49,087 bases of DNA. It comes from a virus. Within the stretch, counting starts at the first letter, position 1. Each line of letters opens with the position of its first letter. The DNA lies in the IMG/VR virus record IMGVR_UViG_3300046796_000361, positions 1 through 49,087 of that record, one strand, 5' to 3'. The position numbers and the translations under genes are program-made. This document shows, piece by piece, positions 41,668-48,748 of this stretch. The notes under the pieces were generated by a model. It saw nothing but the letters and a program-made list of their open reading frames with translations. It was not told the DNA's origin and did no database searches.

Positions 41668-41997
41668 ATGCCGCCCACCATCCAGATCAGCCGCGACCGT
41701 CACTGGCCGTACACGCGCGAGGACTGGTTCTGTCTGCCGTTGCCGGTGCGGCAGAAATGGTGGGAACTCACCTCATTTGATCGCCACCCGCCACCGGCCG
41801 ATTTGCTGGATGAAGTGCGCGGATACATCGATCTGGCCGGGCCAGGCCGGGCTGGGCCCGGCGCGGCGAGGCGGGGCGGGGCAAGGCGCGGCACGGCGAG
41901 GCAAGGCAGGGATTTCATACATTTATTTTCTGATCGCCGCGAGCCGTCGGCCGAGCTGCTCGCCGAGGTCGCCGGCGCGCTCCGAGGTGCATCATGA
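41668..41997 (+). CDS. Hypothetical protein split by an in-frame pentamer array (109 aa)
   Basis: ATG at 41668 (GGGGA upstream) encodes MPPTIQISRDRHWPYTREDW, then a helical part. Array B (41835-41909, exactly 75 bases) is in frame and becomes residues 57-81, a Gly/Ala/Arg-rich linker. The segments on either side resemble each other: residues 38-52 (DRHPPPADLLDEVRG) and 89-103 (DRREPSAELLAEVAG) share 9 of 15 residues. Array insertion may have accompanied a duplication of the C-terminal element. Function unknown; first gene under the early promoter. The stop overlaps the next ATG (ATGA). Confidence 0.6.
   Translation: MPPTIQISRDRHWPYTREDWFCLPLPVRQKWWELTSFDRHPPPADLLDEVRGYIDLAGPGRAGPGAARRGGARRGTARQGRDFIHLFSDRREPSAELLAEVAGALRGAS
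41835..41909 (+). repeat. Pentamer array B (15 x GGCNN)
   Basis: Fifteen perfect consecutive units, all starting GGC: CG, CA, CG, TG, CC, GC, GA, GG, GG, AA, GC, AC, GA, AA, AG as NN. The last unit is GGCAG, followed by GGATT, matching the GGCAG-GGATA ends of other arrays. The length is a multiple of 3, leaving the surrounding reading frame open. Confidence 0.9.
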
Positions 41998-42125
41998 GCG
42001 TCGAGCAGTTCGCGGCCTCGATCTGCGCAGGCGTGATCGGCGTTCAAGTGACAGCGATCGCGGTGGTGCTGGTGATGGATTGTTTTGACTGGATTGCGGC
42101 GCGGCTAACGCAGGAGGGCGGATGA
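41994..42125 (+). CDS. Small membrane peptide (43 aa)
   Basis: ATG at 41994 overlaps the previous stop. The 43-residue product (MSVEQFAASICAGVIGVQVT followed by AIAVVLVMDCFDWIAARL) is one hydrophobic helix with a charged end. It could be a small regulator or holin-like peptide. The short length limits certainty. Confidence 0.5.
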   Translation: MSVEQFAASICAGVIGVQVTAIAVVLVMDCFDWIAARLTQEGG

Positions 42126-42199
42126 TGAGAAGGGAATAATTGCAAGACCAGGACTGAAAACAATCCAAAACTCGAAATCACAAAAAGGAACTTTACAAA

Positions 42200-42871
42200 A
42201 TGAGACAGTTACTACTAGCGGTCACCATGTTGGGTGCGCTCGCCGCAGGCACTACCGTGGCTTCGGCCACTGTGCTCGACTGGAACTTCCAGGACCATCT
42301 CGGTGTGCTTGGTACAACTCAAACCTTCACCGCGGGTGGGTTCAACCTCACTGCCCGCGGCTTCACGCCGGGCGACGTTGGAACTGCCATGTTCGGTAAG
42401 AACGGCGGCGGCGACGAGAACGGCCTCGGCCTCAACAACGACCCTTCCGGCGACCATGAAATCACCGCGGGCAACTTCGTCCAGGTCAACCTGGATGGTA
42501 TCCGAAGCTCGCTGGCTGCGGGCGGGTTCTCGTTCCAGATGGGCTCGACGACCCAAGGTGAAGGCTGGGCGGTGTATGGGTCTGAGGACGGCTCGCCGTT
42601 TACCCTTACCCTGCTTGCCCAGAGCAGCGGCACAAACGACGAGGGCTTCCACACTCTCGCCGGCGGCTACGACAACTACAACTTCTTCTACTTCGGTGGT
42701 GGACCTGGGGCCTGCGGCGCAGGGTGCAACGGCAATGTGCTCTTGACAAACTTCGACGCGACGCTTTCCGCCGTGCCGCTCCCCGCCACGCTGCCGCTGT
42801 TCGGTGGTGCGTTGGCGCTCGGTGGCTTGTTCCTGAAGCGCAGGAAGAACCGGCTGGGCAGTATCGCGTAA
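42200..42871 (+). CDS. Secreted PEP-CTERM (VPLPA type) protein, cargo gene
   Basis: Residues 1-23 form a signal peptide (MRQLLLAVTMLGALAAGTTV, ending A-S-A). The body is beta-rich, Gly/Asn rich and ends with the sorting module VPLPATLPLFGGALALGG and a basic tail KRRKNR: VPLPA motif, hydrophobic stretch, arginine cluster. Such signals direct proteins to exosortase/EpsH and the cell surface in alphaproteobacteria. RBS AAGGA lies ten bases upstream. A terminator-like hairpin follows, so it appears to be an independently expressed cargo (moron) gene. Known function in a phage is not recalled. Confidence 0.8.
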   Translation: MRQLLLAVTMLGALAAGTTVASATVLDWNFQDHLGVLGTTQTFTAGGFNLTARGFTPGDVGTAMFGKNGGGDENGLGLNNDPSGDHEITAGNFVQVNLDGIRSSLAAGGFSFQMGSTTQGEGWAVYGSEDGSPFTLTLLAQSSGTNDEGFHTLAGGYDNYNFFYFGGGPGACGAGCNGNVLLTNFDATLSAVPLPATLPLFGGALALGGLFLKRRKNRLGSIA

Positions 42872-42932
42872 CCCAGGTAGGCCGGCGGCTTGGTGTTCCT
42901 AGCACCGTAAATCGCAGCCGCCCGGCCCGCAG

Positions 42933-42980
42933 GCCCGCCCGGAAGGTAGCCGCAACTGTCCTCCCCGGGCGGGCTATTTG
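42933..42980 (+). terminator. Hairpin after the PEP-CTERM gene
   Basis: GCCCGCCCGG (42933-42942) pairs with CCGGGCGGGC (42965-42974), a 10-bp stem with a 22-base loop, followed by TATTTG. The T-run is weak, so termination may need Rho. Confidence 0.5.
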
Positions 42981-42990
42981 AGTAACCGTC

Positions 42991-43251
42991 ATGCAGATAC
43001 GAATACCGAGCGTGCTGATCAGGATAATCGCCAAGCCGGACGCTTGGATGAATACACCCGTCTACCCCCGCTTTCGCGGGGGCCGTGGACGCATCGATGT
43101 GCGACGTTTCGATGTCGTTCTCGCCTTGTTCGGCGTGGTGCTGGCTGGCTACTACTGGGAAACCGGTGGATGGCAGTCGATGATCCAGGGCCTGGGGTTT
43201 TACGTGTTTTGCATCATTGTTGCCCTTCTATTTCGCCCGTCTCACTCCTGA
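42991..43251 (+). CDS. Small membrane protein (86 aa)
   Basis: Two hydrophobic segments (VVLALFGVVLAGYYW; GFYVFCIIVALLF) follow a basic N-terminus. The REP-like palindrome at 43065-43082 encodes PRFRGGRG inside it, so part of the N-terminus may be an insertion. The ribosome-binding site before ATG 42991 is weak. No function known. Confidence 0.5.
   Translation: MQIRIPSVLIRIIAKPDAWMNTPVYPRFRGGRGRIDVRRFDVVLALFGVVLAGYYWETGGWQSMIQGLGFYVFCIIVALLFRPSHS
43065..43082. repeat. REP-like palindrome, copy 2
   Basis: CCCCCGCTTTCGCGGGGG is a perfect 7-bp stem with loop TTTC, matching 40056-40073 except one loop base. It lies in frame inside the 86-aa gene. Confidence 0.65.
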
Positions 43252-43261
43252 AGGTTTATAA

Positions 43262-43597
43262 ATGACAGAGAACCATCGCAACGCGCTGGCCGCACTGGCG
43301 GACGAACTGCGCGAACCCCGCGCCCTGGATTGGAGTCGACCTGCCCCTGATGCATCCATCGTAGAAATGGTCGCCGTGAAGCGGGAAGCGCGCCTGGAAC
43401 ACGAAGATCACCGCCGCATGGTCGAGATGCTCAACTCGACGAACCATCGGCAACGCGCGATCGCCTGCATCGTCGACAAGATGACCTATCTCGAACTGAT
43501 CGATTTTGCCGACGACCTGTTCAAGGACGCGACGTCATTGGAGGTCGCAAATTTCCCAAGCCACATGGCGCGCTGGGCGCGCCAAGCACGCTCTTGA
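43262..43597 (+). CDS. Hypothetical early protein (111 aa)
   Basis: The helical product (MTENHRNALAALADELREPR, VEMVAVKREARLEHEDHRRM, IVDKMTYLELIDFADDLFKD) has no recognised domain. It lies directly upstream of the recombination exonuclease, and is therefore likely co-expressed with it. Confidence 0.55.
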   Translation: MTENHRNALAALADELREPRALDWSRPAPDASIVEMVAVKREARLEHEDHRRMVEMLNSTNHRQRAIACIVDKMTYLELIDFADDLFKDATSLEVANFPSHMARWARQARS

Positions 43598-43615
43598 GCG
43601 AAACGGAATCCCTTC

Positions 43616-44572
43616 ATGCCGGTCGAGCGCATCCCCATCGCCGACGACGCGACCCACCTGGCGGATCGGCTCAAGTTCCTCAACGCCAGCGAAGCCGGAA
43701 TTTTCTGCGGCGTGTCCAACTTCGGCTCAATGGCCGAGCTCTATGCGGAGAAAAAAGGCCTGCGCCCGCCGCTGATGGACTCCGCGATCTTCCGGCGCGG
43801 ACGCTGGGGCGAGGCCGCCGTGTTCCAAGCACTCACGGAGGAACGGCCCGAATGGCAGGTGCAGCGCGGCCGCGTCCATGTGCGCGACACCAAGCGTCGG
43901 ATCGCCTGCACGCCCGACGGTTTCGCAACTCGGCCAGACCTGCCTGGCTTCGGCGTCGTTGAAGCCAAGGTCAGCGCTCGCTCGGTCTTCAAGCGATGGC
44001 TCGATTTCCCGGACGATTACATCGATGGCCCCGCCACGCCGCCAGCCGCCTACCGTCTTCAGACGCTCACCACCATGATGCTGAACGAATGCTCGTGGGG
44101 CGTCCTGGCGGTCCTGGTCAACAGCGAGTTCGATTGGACCCTGCGCCTGTTCGAGATCGAGCGCGACGCCGTCATTGAAGAGCGAATCCTCGCCTGCGCA
44201 GCCACGTTCTGGCACGACCATCTCGACCCCGGCATCATGCCGCCGTTCGAGCCGGCCAACGATGCGGCGCTAGTCAAGGCGCTCTATCCGCGCGATGACG
44301 GCACCGAAATCGATTTATCCAACGACAATCGCGCAGCGATCGCGACAGAGGAACTGATTGAAACCCAGGCGGCAATCAGCCGCCTCGAAAAGAAAGAGGA
44401 CGCCCTCAAGAGCGAACTTTGCGCAAAACTCGGCGAGCATACCTACGGCCGCTTGAGTGGTGGCCGCCAGCTGTCCTGGCGTCTGCAACATCGTAAGGGA
44501 TATGCGGTCAAGCCAGGCGACTTTCGCGTTTTCCGCGTCCTCAAATCGGAGATTCATGATGACCGACATTGA
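43616..44572 (+). CDS. YqaJ-type viral recombinase/exonuclease (318 aa)
   Basis: The protein shows the lambda-exonuclease-like PD-(D/E)XK residues: FRRGRWGEAAVFQALTEE (E), RIACTPDGFATRPDLPG (D) and FGVVEAKVSARSVFKRWLDF (E-x-K), followed by YRLQTLTTMMLN. It digests one strand of duplex DNA ahead of annealing. The C-terminus is a coiled-coil extension (ETQAAISRLEKKEDALKSEL). It overlaps the start of the next gene, giving a typical exonuclease/annealing pair. Confidence 0.85.
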   Translation: MPVERIPIADDATHLADRLKFLNASEAGIFCGVSNFGSMAELYAEKKGLRPPLMDSAIFRRGRWGEAAVFQALTEERPEWQVQRGRVHVRDTKRRIACTPDGFATRPDLPGFGVVEAKVSARSVFKRWLDFPDDYIDGPATPPAAYRLQTLTTMMLNECSWGVLAVLVNSEFDWTLRLFEIERDAVIEERILACAATFWHDHLDPGIMPPFEPANDAALVKALYPRDDGTEIDLSNDNRAAIATEELIETQAAISRLEKKEDALKSELCAKLGEHTYGRLSGGRQLSWRLQHRKGYAVKPGDFRVFRVLKSEIHDDRH

Positions 44573-45737
44573 TGATCGCCGCCGCGATCTTTCCAACTAC
44601 GCAATGTCCAGCGGTCAGCTACAGCAGCCCGTGCCGTCCGGCCACACCCTGGTGCGGCCGACCGCCGGCCTAGCCGATCGCGTCATCGGCGCCCAGCCGG
44701 TCGCGGTGTATCGCGATGAGGCGAAGATACTGCAGAAACTGGCCGCCTTGGCTGCCGCTGCTGGCACGGACTGGTTTTATCGGTATCCAGTAAAAAGTAA
44801 GGATGGCGGTCAATCTTGGATCGAGGGTCCAAGCATTAAGCTTGCCAATGATGTTGCGCGCATCTTCGGCAATAACGTCAACGAAATCCGGGAAATCGAC
44901 GTCGGCGATGCCTGGGTTTTCTACGCGCGGTTCACCGATATCGAAACCGGGTTCTCGATGGAGCGTGCCTATCGGCAACGCAAGTCGCAGGGATCGATAA
45001 AGACCAAAGATGCCGAGCGTCAGTTGGATATAAGTTACCAAATTGGGCAAAGCAAAAGTATTCGGAATTGTATTGTCAACGCCCTGCAAATCTATGCGGA
45101 TCACGCCTTCGAGCTGGCGCGCAATTCCCTGGTCGACAAGATCGGTCGCGATCTTGACGCCTATCGCAAGCGCGTCATCGAGGGACTAGCGAAAGTGCCG
45201 GTCGCATTGAACCGCGTCGAGCGCACTATCGGACGTGCCAGCAAGGATTGGCTGGCGCCCGACGTTGCCCGGGTGATCGCGATGATGAAGAGCATCGCCG
45301 ATGGCATGGCGACAGTCGAGGAGGTGTTCCCGGCGATCGAGGCGACGCAGCCGCCGGCCGCGCCGGCAAGGCCACCAGCCGCGACGCCGGCAGGACATGT
45401 GCAGCCGCCATCCGACGAGGCCGGCGCCAGCACCGCGATCGAACACGACGGCGACGATTCGCAGGTCAAGCCCGAGCCCTCTGTCGGCGACCTGATCGGC
45501 ATGGCGCAGAAACGGCCGCCGAAAGACCCCGAGGTTTTTCGGATGTTGACGCGCCAGATCATCGAGGCCGCAAAACTGGCCGGTGGAAAGGCCAGCGCCG
45601 ATTTCGTCGCGTGGTGGTCCGGGCCGAACGCCAGGAGCCTGCGTAATGCCGCGCAAATGTCGGCCGATGATACCGCAGAGCTGTCGGCGGAAATCAAAGC
45701 TGCGTTCGATGAGATTGAATCCGGCCCGGCAAGGTGA
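44559..45737 (+). CDS. Probable single-strand annealing/recombination partner (392 aa)
   Basis: ATG at 44559 (or the ATG at 44556) overlaps the exonuclease stop. The N-terminal 230 residues (AKILQKLAALAAAAGTDWFY, RYPVKSKDGGQSWIEGPSIK, LANDVARIFGNNVNEIREID, WVFYARFTDIETGFSMERAY) look like phage proteins encoded next to YqaJ, plausibly an annealing protein or RecT analogue. The C-terminal part is Pro/Ala-rich. The final codons SGPAR and the stop (TGA in GGTGA) are supplied by array C. Confidence in the annealing role is moderate and contextual. Confidence 0.55.
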   Translation: MTDIDDRRRDLSNYAMSSGQLQQPVPSGHTLVRPTAGLADRVIGAQPVAVYRDEAKILQKLAALAAAAGTDWFYRYPVKSKDGGQSWIEGPSIKLANDVARIFGNNVNEIREIDVGDAWVFYARFTDIETGFSMERAYRQRKSQGSIKTKDAERQLDISYQIGQSKSIRNCIVNALQIYADHAFELARNSLVDKIGRDLDAYRKRVIEGLAKVPVALNRVERTIGRASKDWLAPDVARVIAMMKSIADGMATVEEVFPAIEATQPPAAPARPPAATPAGHVQPPSDEAGASTAIEHDGDDSQVKPEPSVGDLIGMAQKRPPKDPEVFRMLTRQIIEAAKLAGGKASADFVAWWSGPNARSLRNAAQMSADDTAELSAEIKAAFDEIESGPAR

Positions 45738-45879
45738 GGCACGGTGAGGCACGGCTTGGCAAGGCCTGGCCTGGCAAGGCTTGGCGAGGCAGGGATACTT
45801 TGTGAATTGCATGAGTTGCGGCGTGGCGCGGCGAGGCGTGGCACGGCACGGCGAGGCAGGGCGAGGCAGGGCGAGGCAG
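45723..45879 (+). repeat. Pentamer array C (14 + 12 units, 27-base linker)
   Basis: Fourteen units (45723-45792), among them two GGTGA, are followed by a 27-base linker (45793-45819, GGATACTTTGTGAATTGC and on) and then twelve GGCNN units (45820-45879). Both blocks end GGCAG followed by GGATAC. The first block supplies the last codons and the stop of the preceding gene. The linker carries TGTGAATTG in the place of TGTGGATTT. Confidence 0.9.
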
Positions 45880-45933
45880 GGATACTTGGATGATTTACGC
45901 CTTGATGATCGCCGAAGGAAAGCGAGGCGCGTC

Positions 45934-46146
45934 GTGAAAATGAAATCAGAATCGCAGGTGCATCGCGACCTCGACACCATGCGCGCTATCCTGGCGCCAC
46001 TCGATGACGACGGCCGGGAAGGCTTGTTGGCGACGATCCTGCTGTGGTTTCTGACCCGTCACGAAGACCGTGAGACGGCGTTGGACCATCTGATAGTCCG
46101 CATGGACGAGATCGAAAGCGATCTAGAGCGGGAGGCGCGACAATGA
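45934..46146 (+). CDS. Hypothetical protein (70 aa)
   Basis: GTG at 45934 has GAGG six bases before it; ATG 45940 is the alternative. The frame upstream through the array is open but not used here. The product (SQVHRDLDTMRAILAPLDDD, LLWFLTRHEDRETALDHLIV) is helical. It overlaps the DnaA-like gene by four bases (ATGA). Confidence 0.55.
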   Translation: MKMKSESQVHRDLDTMRAILAPLDDDGREGLLATILLWFLTRHEDRETALDHLIVRMDEIESDLEREARQ

Positions 46147-46688
46147 AGGTCGCACCCGCACAAGTGCCGGATTATTCGAGCGCCGAGGAAATGCTGGCGA
46201 GATACCGGGCTATTCATTCGGCATTTTGGCAAGAGCTCATGCCCGCGCCGCCAGCGCCGCCTGAAACAATCCGCCCGCCGCGCCGGCGCCGCACAAAAAA
46301 GGTGCCCGCGCCGCCACCTGCGCCAGATGATCCGGTGGAGCTGCCCGCGAGCTTTGCGGTCATGCTGCGCCATCCGCTGTCGCGGTTCGAACAGGTGGCC
46401 AAGGCGGTATGTGACGAATTCCACATCACCCGGCATGAGCTGTTCGGGCGCCGCCGCTTTGCCGTTGTGGTGGCACCGCGGTCGCTGACCTTCGCGCTCG
46501 CCAGGCATTTGACGCGCAAGAGCATGCCGGAGATCGGCCGGCGAGCCGGCGGCTTCGATCACACGACGGTCCTGCACGCGATACGAAAGCTAGCGCCCGT
46601 GCTCGCCGCTGCCGCGGATGGCATGCCGGAGAACGCGACGGTGCATCAGTGGGTCCGCTCGATGCGATTTCATATGGATGACATTTGA
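46143..46688 (+). CDS. DnaA domain IV-like DNA-binding protein (181 aa)
   Basis: Residues 80-160 match the DNA-binding domain of DnaA: VCDEFHITRHELFGRRRFAV, ARHLTRKSMPEIGRRAGGFD, HTTVLHAIRKL, in which G-G-x-D-H-T-T-V-x-H-A is the DnaA signature that reads the 9-base DnaA box. There is no AAA+ domain. A proline-rich stretch precedes it. It could bind DnaA boxes at a phage origin or hijack host initiation. Arrays C and D flank its operon and array linkers carry a DnaA-box-like 9-mer. Confidence 0.8.
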   Translation: MKVAPAQVPDYSSAEEMLARYRAIHSAFWQELMPAPPAPPETIRPPRRRRTKKVPAPPPAPDDPVELPASFAVMLRHPLSRFEQVAKAVCDEFHITRHELFGRRRFAVVVAPRSLTFALARHLTRKSMPEIGRRAGGFDHTTVLHAIRKLAPVLAAAADGMPENATVHQWVRSMRFHMDDI

Positions 46689-46695
46689 TGGATAT

Positions 46696-46765
46696 GGCAC
46701 GGCGTGGCACGGCGCGGCGGGGCGGGGCGGGGCGTGGCACGGCACGGCGAGGCAGGGCAGGGCAG
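46696..46765 (+). repeat. Pentamer array D (14 x GGCNN)
   Basis: Fourteen perfect units run from GGCAC (46696) to three GGCAG, followed by GGTCT. The six bases GGATAT precede it, a fragment of the linker GGATA. It lies between the DnaA-like gene and the gene at 46791. Confidence 0.9.
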
Positions 46766-46790
46766 GGTCTTAAACAAGGGAGAGCACAGC

Positions 46791-47429
46791 ATGTTGGATA
46801 AAACGACGAAACTAAAAGCGAAAGTTTCCATACCGGCGGCGTCAGAACCTGCACTTGGGCCGGCAGCGCCAACGATCCGCACAATTCGGATCACCGTCGA
46901 TGGCATCAAGCCGCTGCTCACACACAACCCGGAATCCATGGGCGGCGATACGAGTGCCAAGCGCGGCACGAGAATCCCTGAGGCCGAAGTAGAAGCCGAG
47001 AACGGCGTCTATCGCCTCCCGGACGGCACATGCGCCATCAAGGGCGAAGCCTTCCGCGCCTCGCTGCTTGGCGCCGCCGGTGCATGGAAGGCCAAGCGCT
47101 CGACCATGAAGAGCCACCTCGCCCATGTTGTGGTGTCCGAAGAATTGATCCCTCTGCAGCGTCGGGACGGCTCGCCGATCAAGGACTATGTGATCGACAG
47201 TAGACGCGCGATTGTCCAGCGCCAGGGCATCATTCGACGACGACCGCGTTTCGACGAGTGGTCCGCGACATTCAGCGTTGAATTTGATCCAGTGCTGATC
47301 AAATCGCCAGAGATCATCGCCGAAATCATGGGCGATGCCGGCAACCGCATGGGCGTGGGCGATTATCGGCCACAAAAAAATGGGCCGTTCGGTCGCTTCG
47401 CGGTGCGGTCGTTCACAGTCGAAGATTGA
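46791..47429 (+). CDS. Hypothetical early protein (212 aa)
   Basis: ATG at 46791 has AAGGGAGAG before it. The protein has clear organisation: ITVDGIKPLLTHNPESMGG, RIPEAEVEAENGVYRLPDGT, KGEAFRASLLGAAGAWKAKR, VVSEELIPLQRRDGSPIKDY, and RRRPRFDEWSATFSVEFDPV. I recognise the style from alphaproteobacterial phages but not a function. It is bounded by arrays D and E, so the gene and array unit may move together. Confidence 0.65.
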   Translation: MLDKTTKLKAKVSIPAASEPALGPAAPTIRTIRITVDGIKPLLTHNPESMGGDTSAKRGTRIPEAEVEAENGVYRLPDGTCAIKGEAFRASLLGAAGAWKAKRSTMKSHLAHVVVSEELIPLQRRDGSPIKDYVIDSRRAIVQRQGIIRRRPRFDEWSATFSVEFDPVLIKSPEIIAEIMGDAGNRMGVGDYRPQKNGPFGRFAVRSFTVED

Positions 47430-47434
47430 AATGC

Positions 47435-47632
47435 GGCGGGGCTGGGCGTGGCGTGGCCGGGCCGGGCACGGCGAGGCGGGGCGTGGCGTGGCGAGGCGTG
47501 GCGTGGCGAGGCAGGGATACTTTGTGGATTGCAGTTCCGGCAAGGCGTGGCATGGCGTGGCGGGGTCCGGCGTGGCGAGGTCCGGCGTGGCGAGGCAGGG
47601 CTTGGCGAGGCAGGGATACCAAGGCGAGGCAG
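47435..47632 (+). repeat. Pentamer array E (16 + 15 + 2 units)
   Basis: Sixteen units (47435-47514), a 24-base linker (47515-47538, TGTGGATTG inside), fifteen units (47539-47613, with two GGTCC), GGATACCAA, then GGCGA and GGCAG (47623-47632). The array ends 21 bases before the ATG at 47654, whose RBS is AAGGAGG. The frame is open through the array into the following gene. Confidence 0.9.
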
Positions 47633-47653
47633 GGTTTTAATAAGGAGGAACCG

Positions 47654-48313
47654 ATGAAACTAGCGATCGACGAAATAGTACTCGACGAGACTGTGTATCC
47701 CAGAAATGGCGTGAGCGAGTTCAACATTCAGCGACTCGCGCTCGCCGGCGAGGCGGGCGCCAAGTTTCCTCCGATCGTGGTGGAGGCAAAGACTCACCGT
47801 CTCGTCGATGGGCGCCACCGTTTAGAGGTTTACAAGCGCAAGGGTATAACCAAGGTAGATGTCATCGAAAAAAAGTATGCCAGCGACGCCGACCTGTTCG
47901 CCGACGCTGTTAGGTTAAATATCAGCCACGGCACGCCGCTTGATCAATATACGATCCGTCATTCGGTGCTTCGATTGGAGCAGTATGGCTATACGCGCGA
48001 GCAGATTGCCGAGGTGGTTCGTTTGCCTCTCGAAAGGATCGAAAAGATCGAGCGCGGCTTTGCTAGCGCGCCGGACGGCCATCCTATCGCGCTCAAGGGC
48101 GGTTTGAGCCACCTACACGGCGAAACGCTCAACACAGAGCAACAAGCGCTCAATCGGCGATACAGCGGCGGCAAGGCGACGTTCCACCTTCGACAGCTTT
48201 GCGTACTGATCGAGACCGATATGTGGCCGCGGTCCGATGGTTTTGCGCATGAGATGGAAAGGCTGATTTCGCTTTGGGCGGATGTGAAGGCGGCAAAATC
48301 GACCGCGGCTTGA
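47654..48313 (+). CDS. ParB-like nuclease domain protein (219 aa)
   Basis: ATG at 47654 follows TAATAAGGAGGAACCG. Residues 1-90 are a ParB-N type domain: MKLAIDEIVLDETVYPRNGV, IVVEAKTHRLVDGRHRLEVY (D-G-R-H-R motif), SDADLFADAVRLNISHGTPL. The rest is helical, with REQIAEVVRLPLERIEKIER. Such proteins may bind or cut DNA. The protein is distinct from the ParB-like one at 38501. It is sandwiched between arrays E and F. Confidence 0.75.
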   Translation: MKLAIDEIVLDETVYPRNGVSEFNIQRLALAGEAGAKFPPIVVEAKTHRLVDGRHRLEVYKRKGITKVDVIEKKYASDADLFADAVRLNISHGTPLDQYTIRHSVLRLEQYGYTREQIAEVVRLPLERIEKIERGFASAPDGHPIALKGGLSHLHGETLNTEQQALNRRYSGGKATFHLRQLCVLIETDMWPRSDGFAHEMERLISLWADVKAAKSTAA

Positions 48314-48318
48314 GATGC

Positions 48319-48748
48319 GGCGCGGCGTGGCCTGGCGAGGCGGGGTCTGGCGTGGCACGGCACGGCGAGGCAGGGATACTTTGTGGATTTCCGAATGCGG
48401 CGCGGCGCGGCCTGGCGCGGCGCGGCCCGGCATGGCAAGGCGAGGTCCGGCGTGGCGAGGCATGGCTTGGCGAGGCAGGGATACTTTGTGGATTTCCGAA
48501 TGCGGCGGGGCACGGCCTGGCGTGGCACGGCGCGGCGCGGCAGGGCTCGGCTTGGCGAGGCAGGGATACTTTGTGGATTTCCGAATGCGGCGAGGCGCGG
48601 CCTGGCGCGGCGAGGCGCGGCGAGGCGTGGCGCGGCGAGGCAAGGCGAGGCAGGGATACTTTGTGGATTTCCGAATGCGGCGCGGCGTGGCCTGGCGAGG
48701 CCCGGCTTGGCAAGGCCTGGCGCGGCACGGCGAGGCATGGCAAGGCAG
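48319..48748 (+). repeat. Pentamer array F: five GGCNN blocks and four identical 25-base linkers
   Basis: Blocks: 48319-48373 (11 units), 48399-48478 (16), 48504-48563 (12), 48589-48653 (13), 48679-48748 (14), 66 units in all. Linkers at 48374-48398, 48479-48503, 48564-48588 and 48654-48678 are identical (first 18 bases GGATACTTTGTGGATTTC). Unit 3 in every block is GGCCT, and each block ends GGCAG. Sixty-four of 66 units start GGC; two are GGTCT and GGTCC. The dinucleotides TA, TG, CA and CG do not occur after GGC in this array. A degenerate 25-base linker (48749-48773) leads to the next ATG. Confidence 0.95.
48384..48668 (+). promoter_or_regulatory. DnaA-box-like sites in array F linkers (TGTGGATTT x4)
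   Basis: TGTGGATTT occurs once in each of the four array F linkers and resembles the complement of a DnaA box (TGTGGATAA) at 7 of 9 bases. Similar 9-mers occur in linkers of array E (TGTGGATTG) and C (TGTGAATTG). Repeated boxes next to a DnaA-domain gene suggest an origin (inference). Confidence 0.45.

Noticed and set aside
48319-48748. Array F as a CRISPR array (identical 25-base repeats with variable spacers)
   Set aside because: The 'spacers' are all GGCNN pentamers of lengths 55-80 that share unit positions, not foreign-derived sequence, and no cas gene is present.
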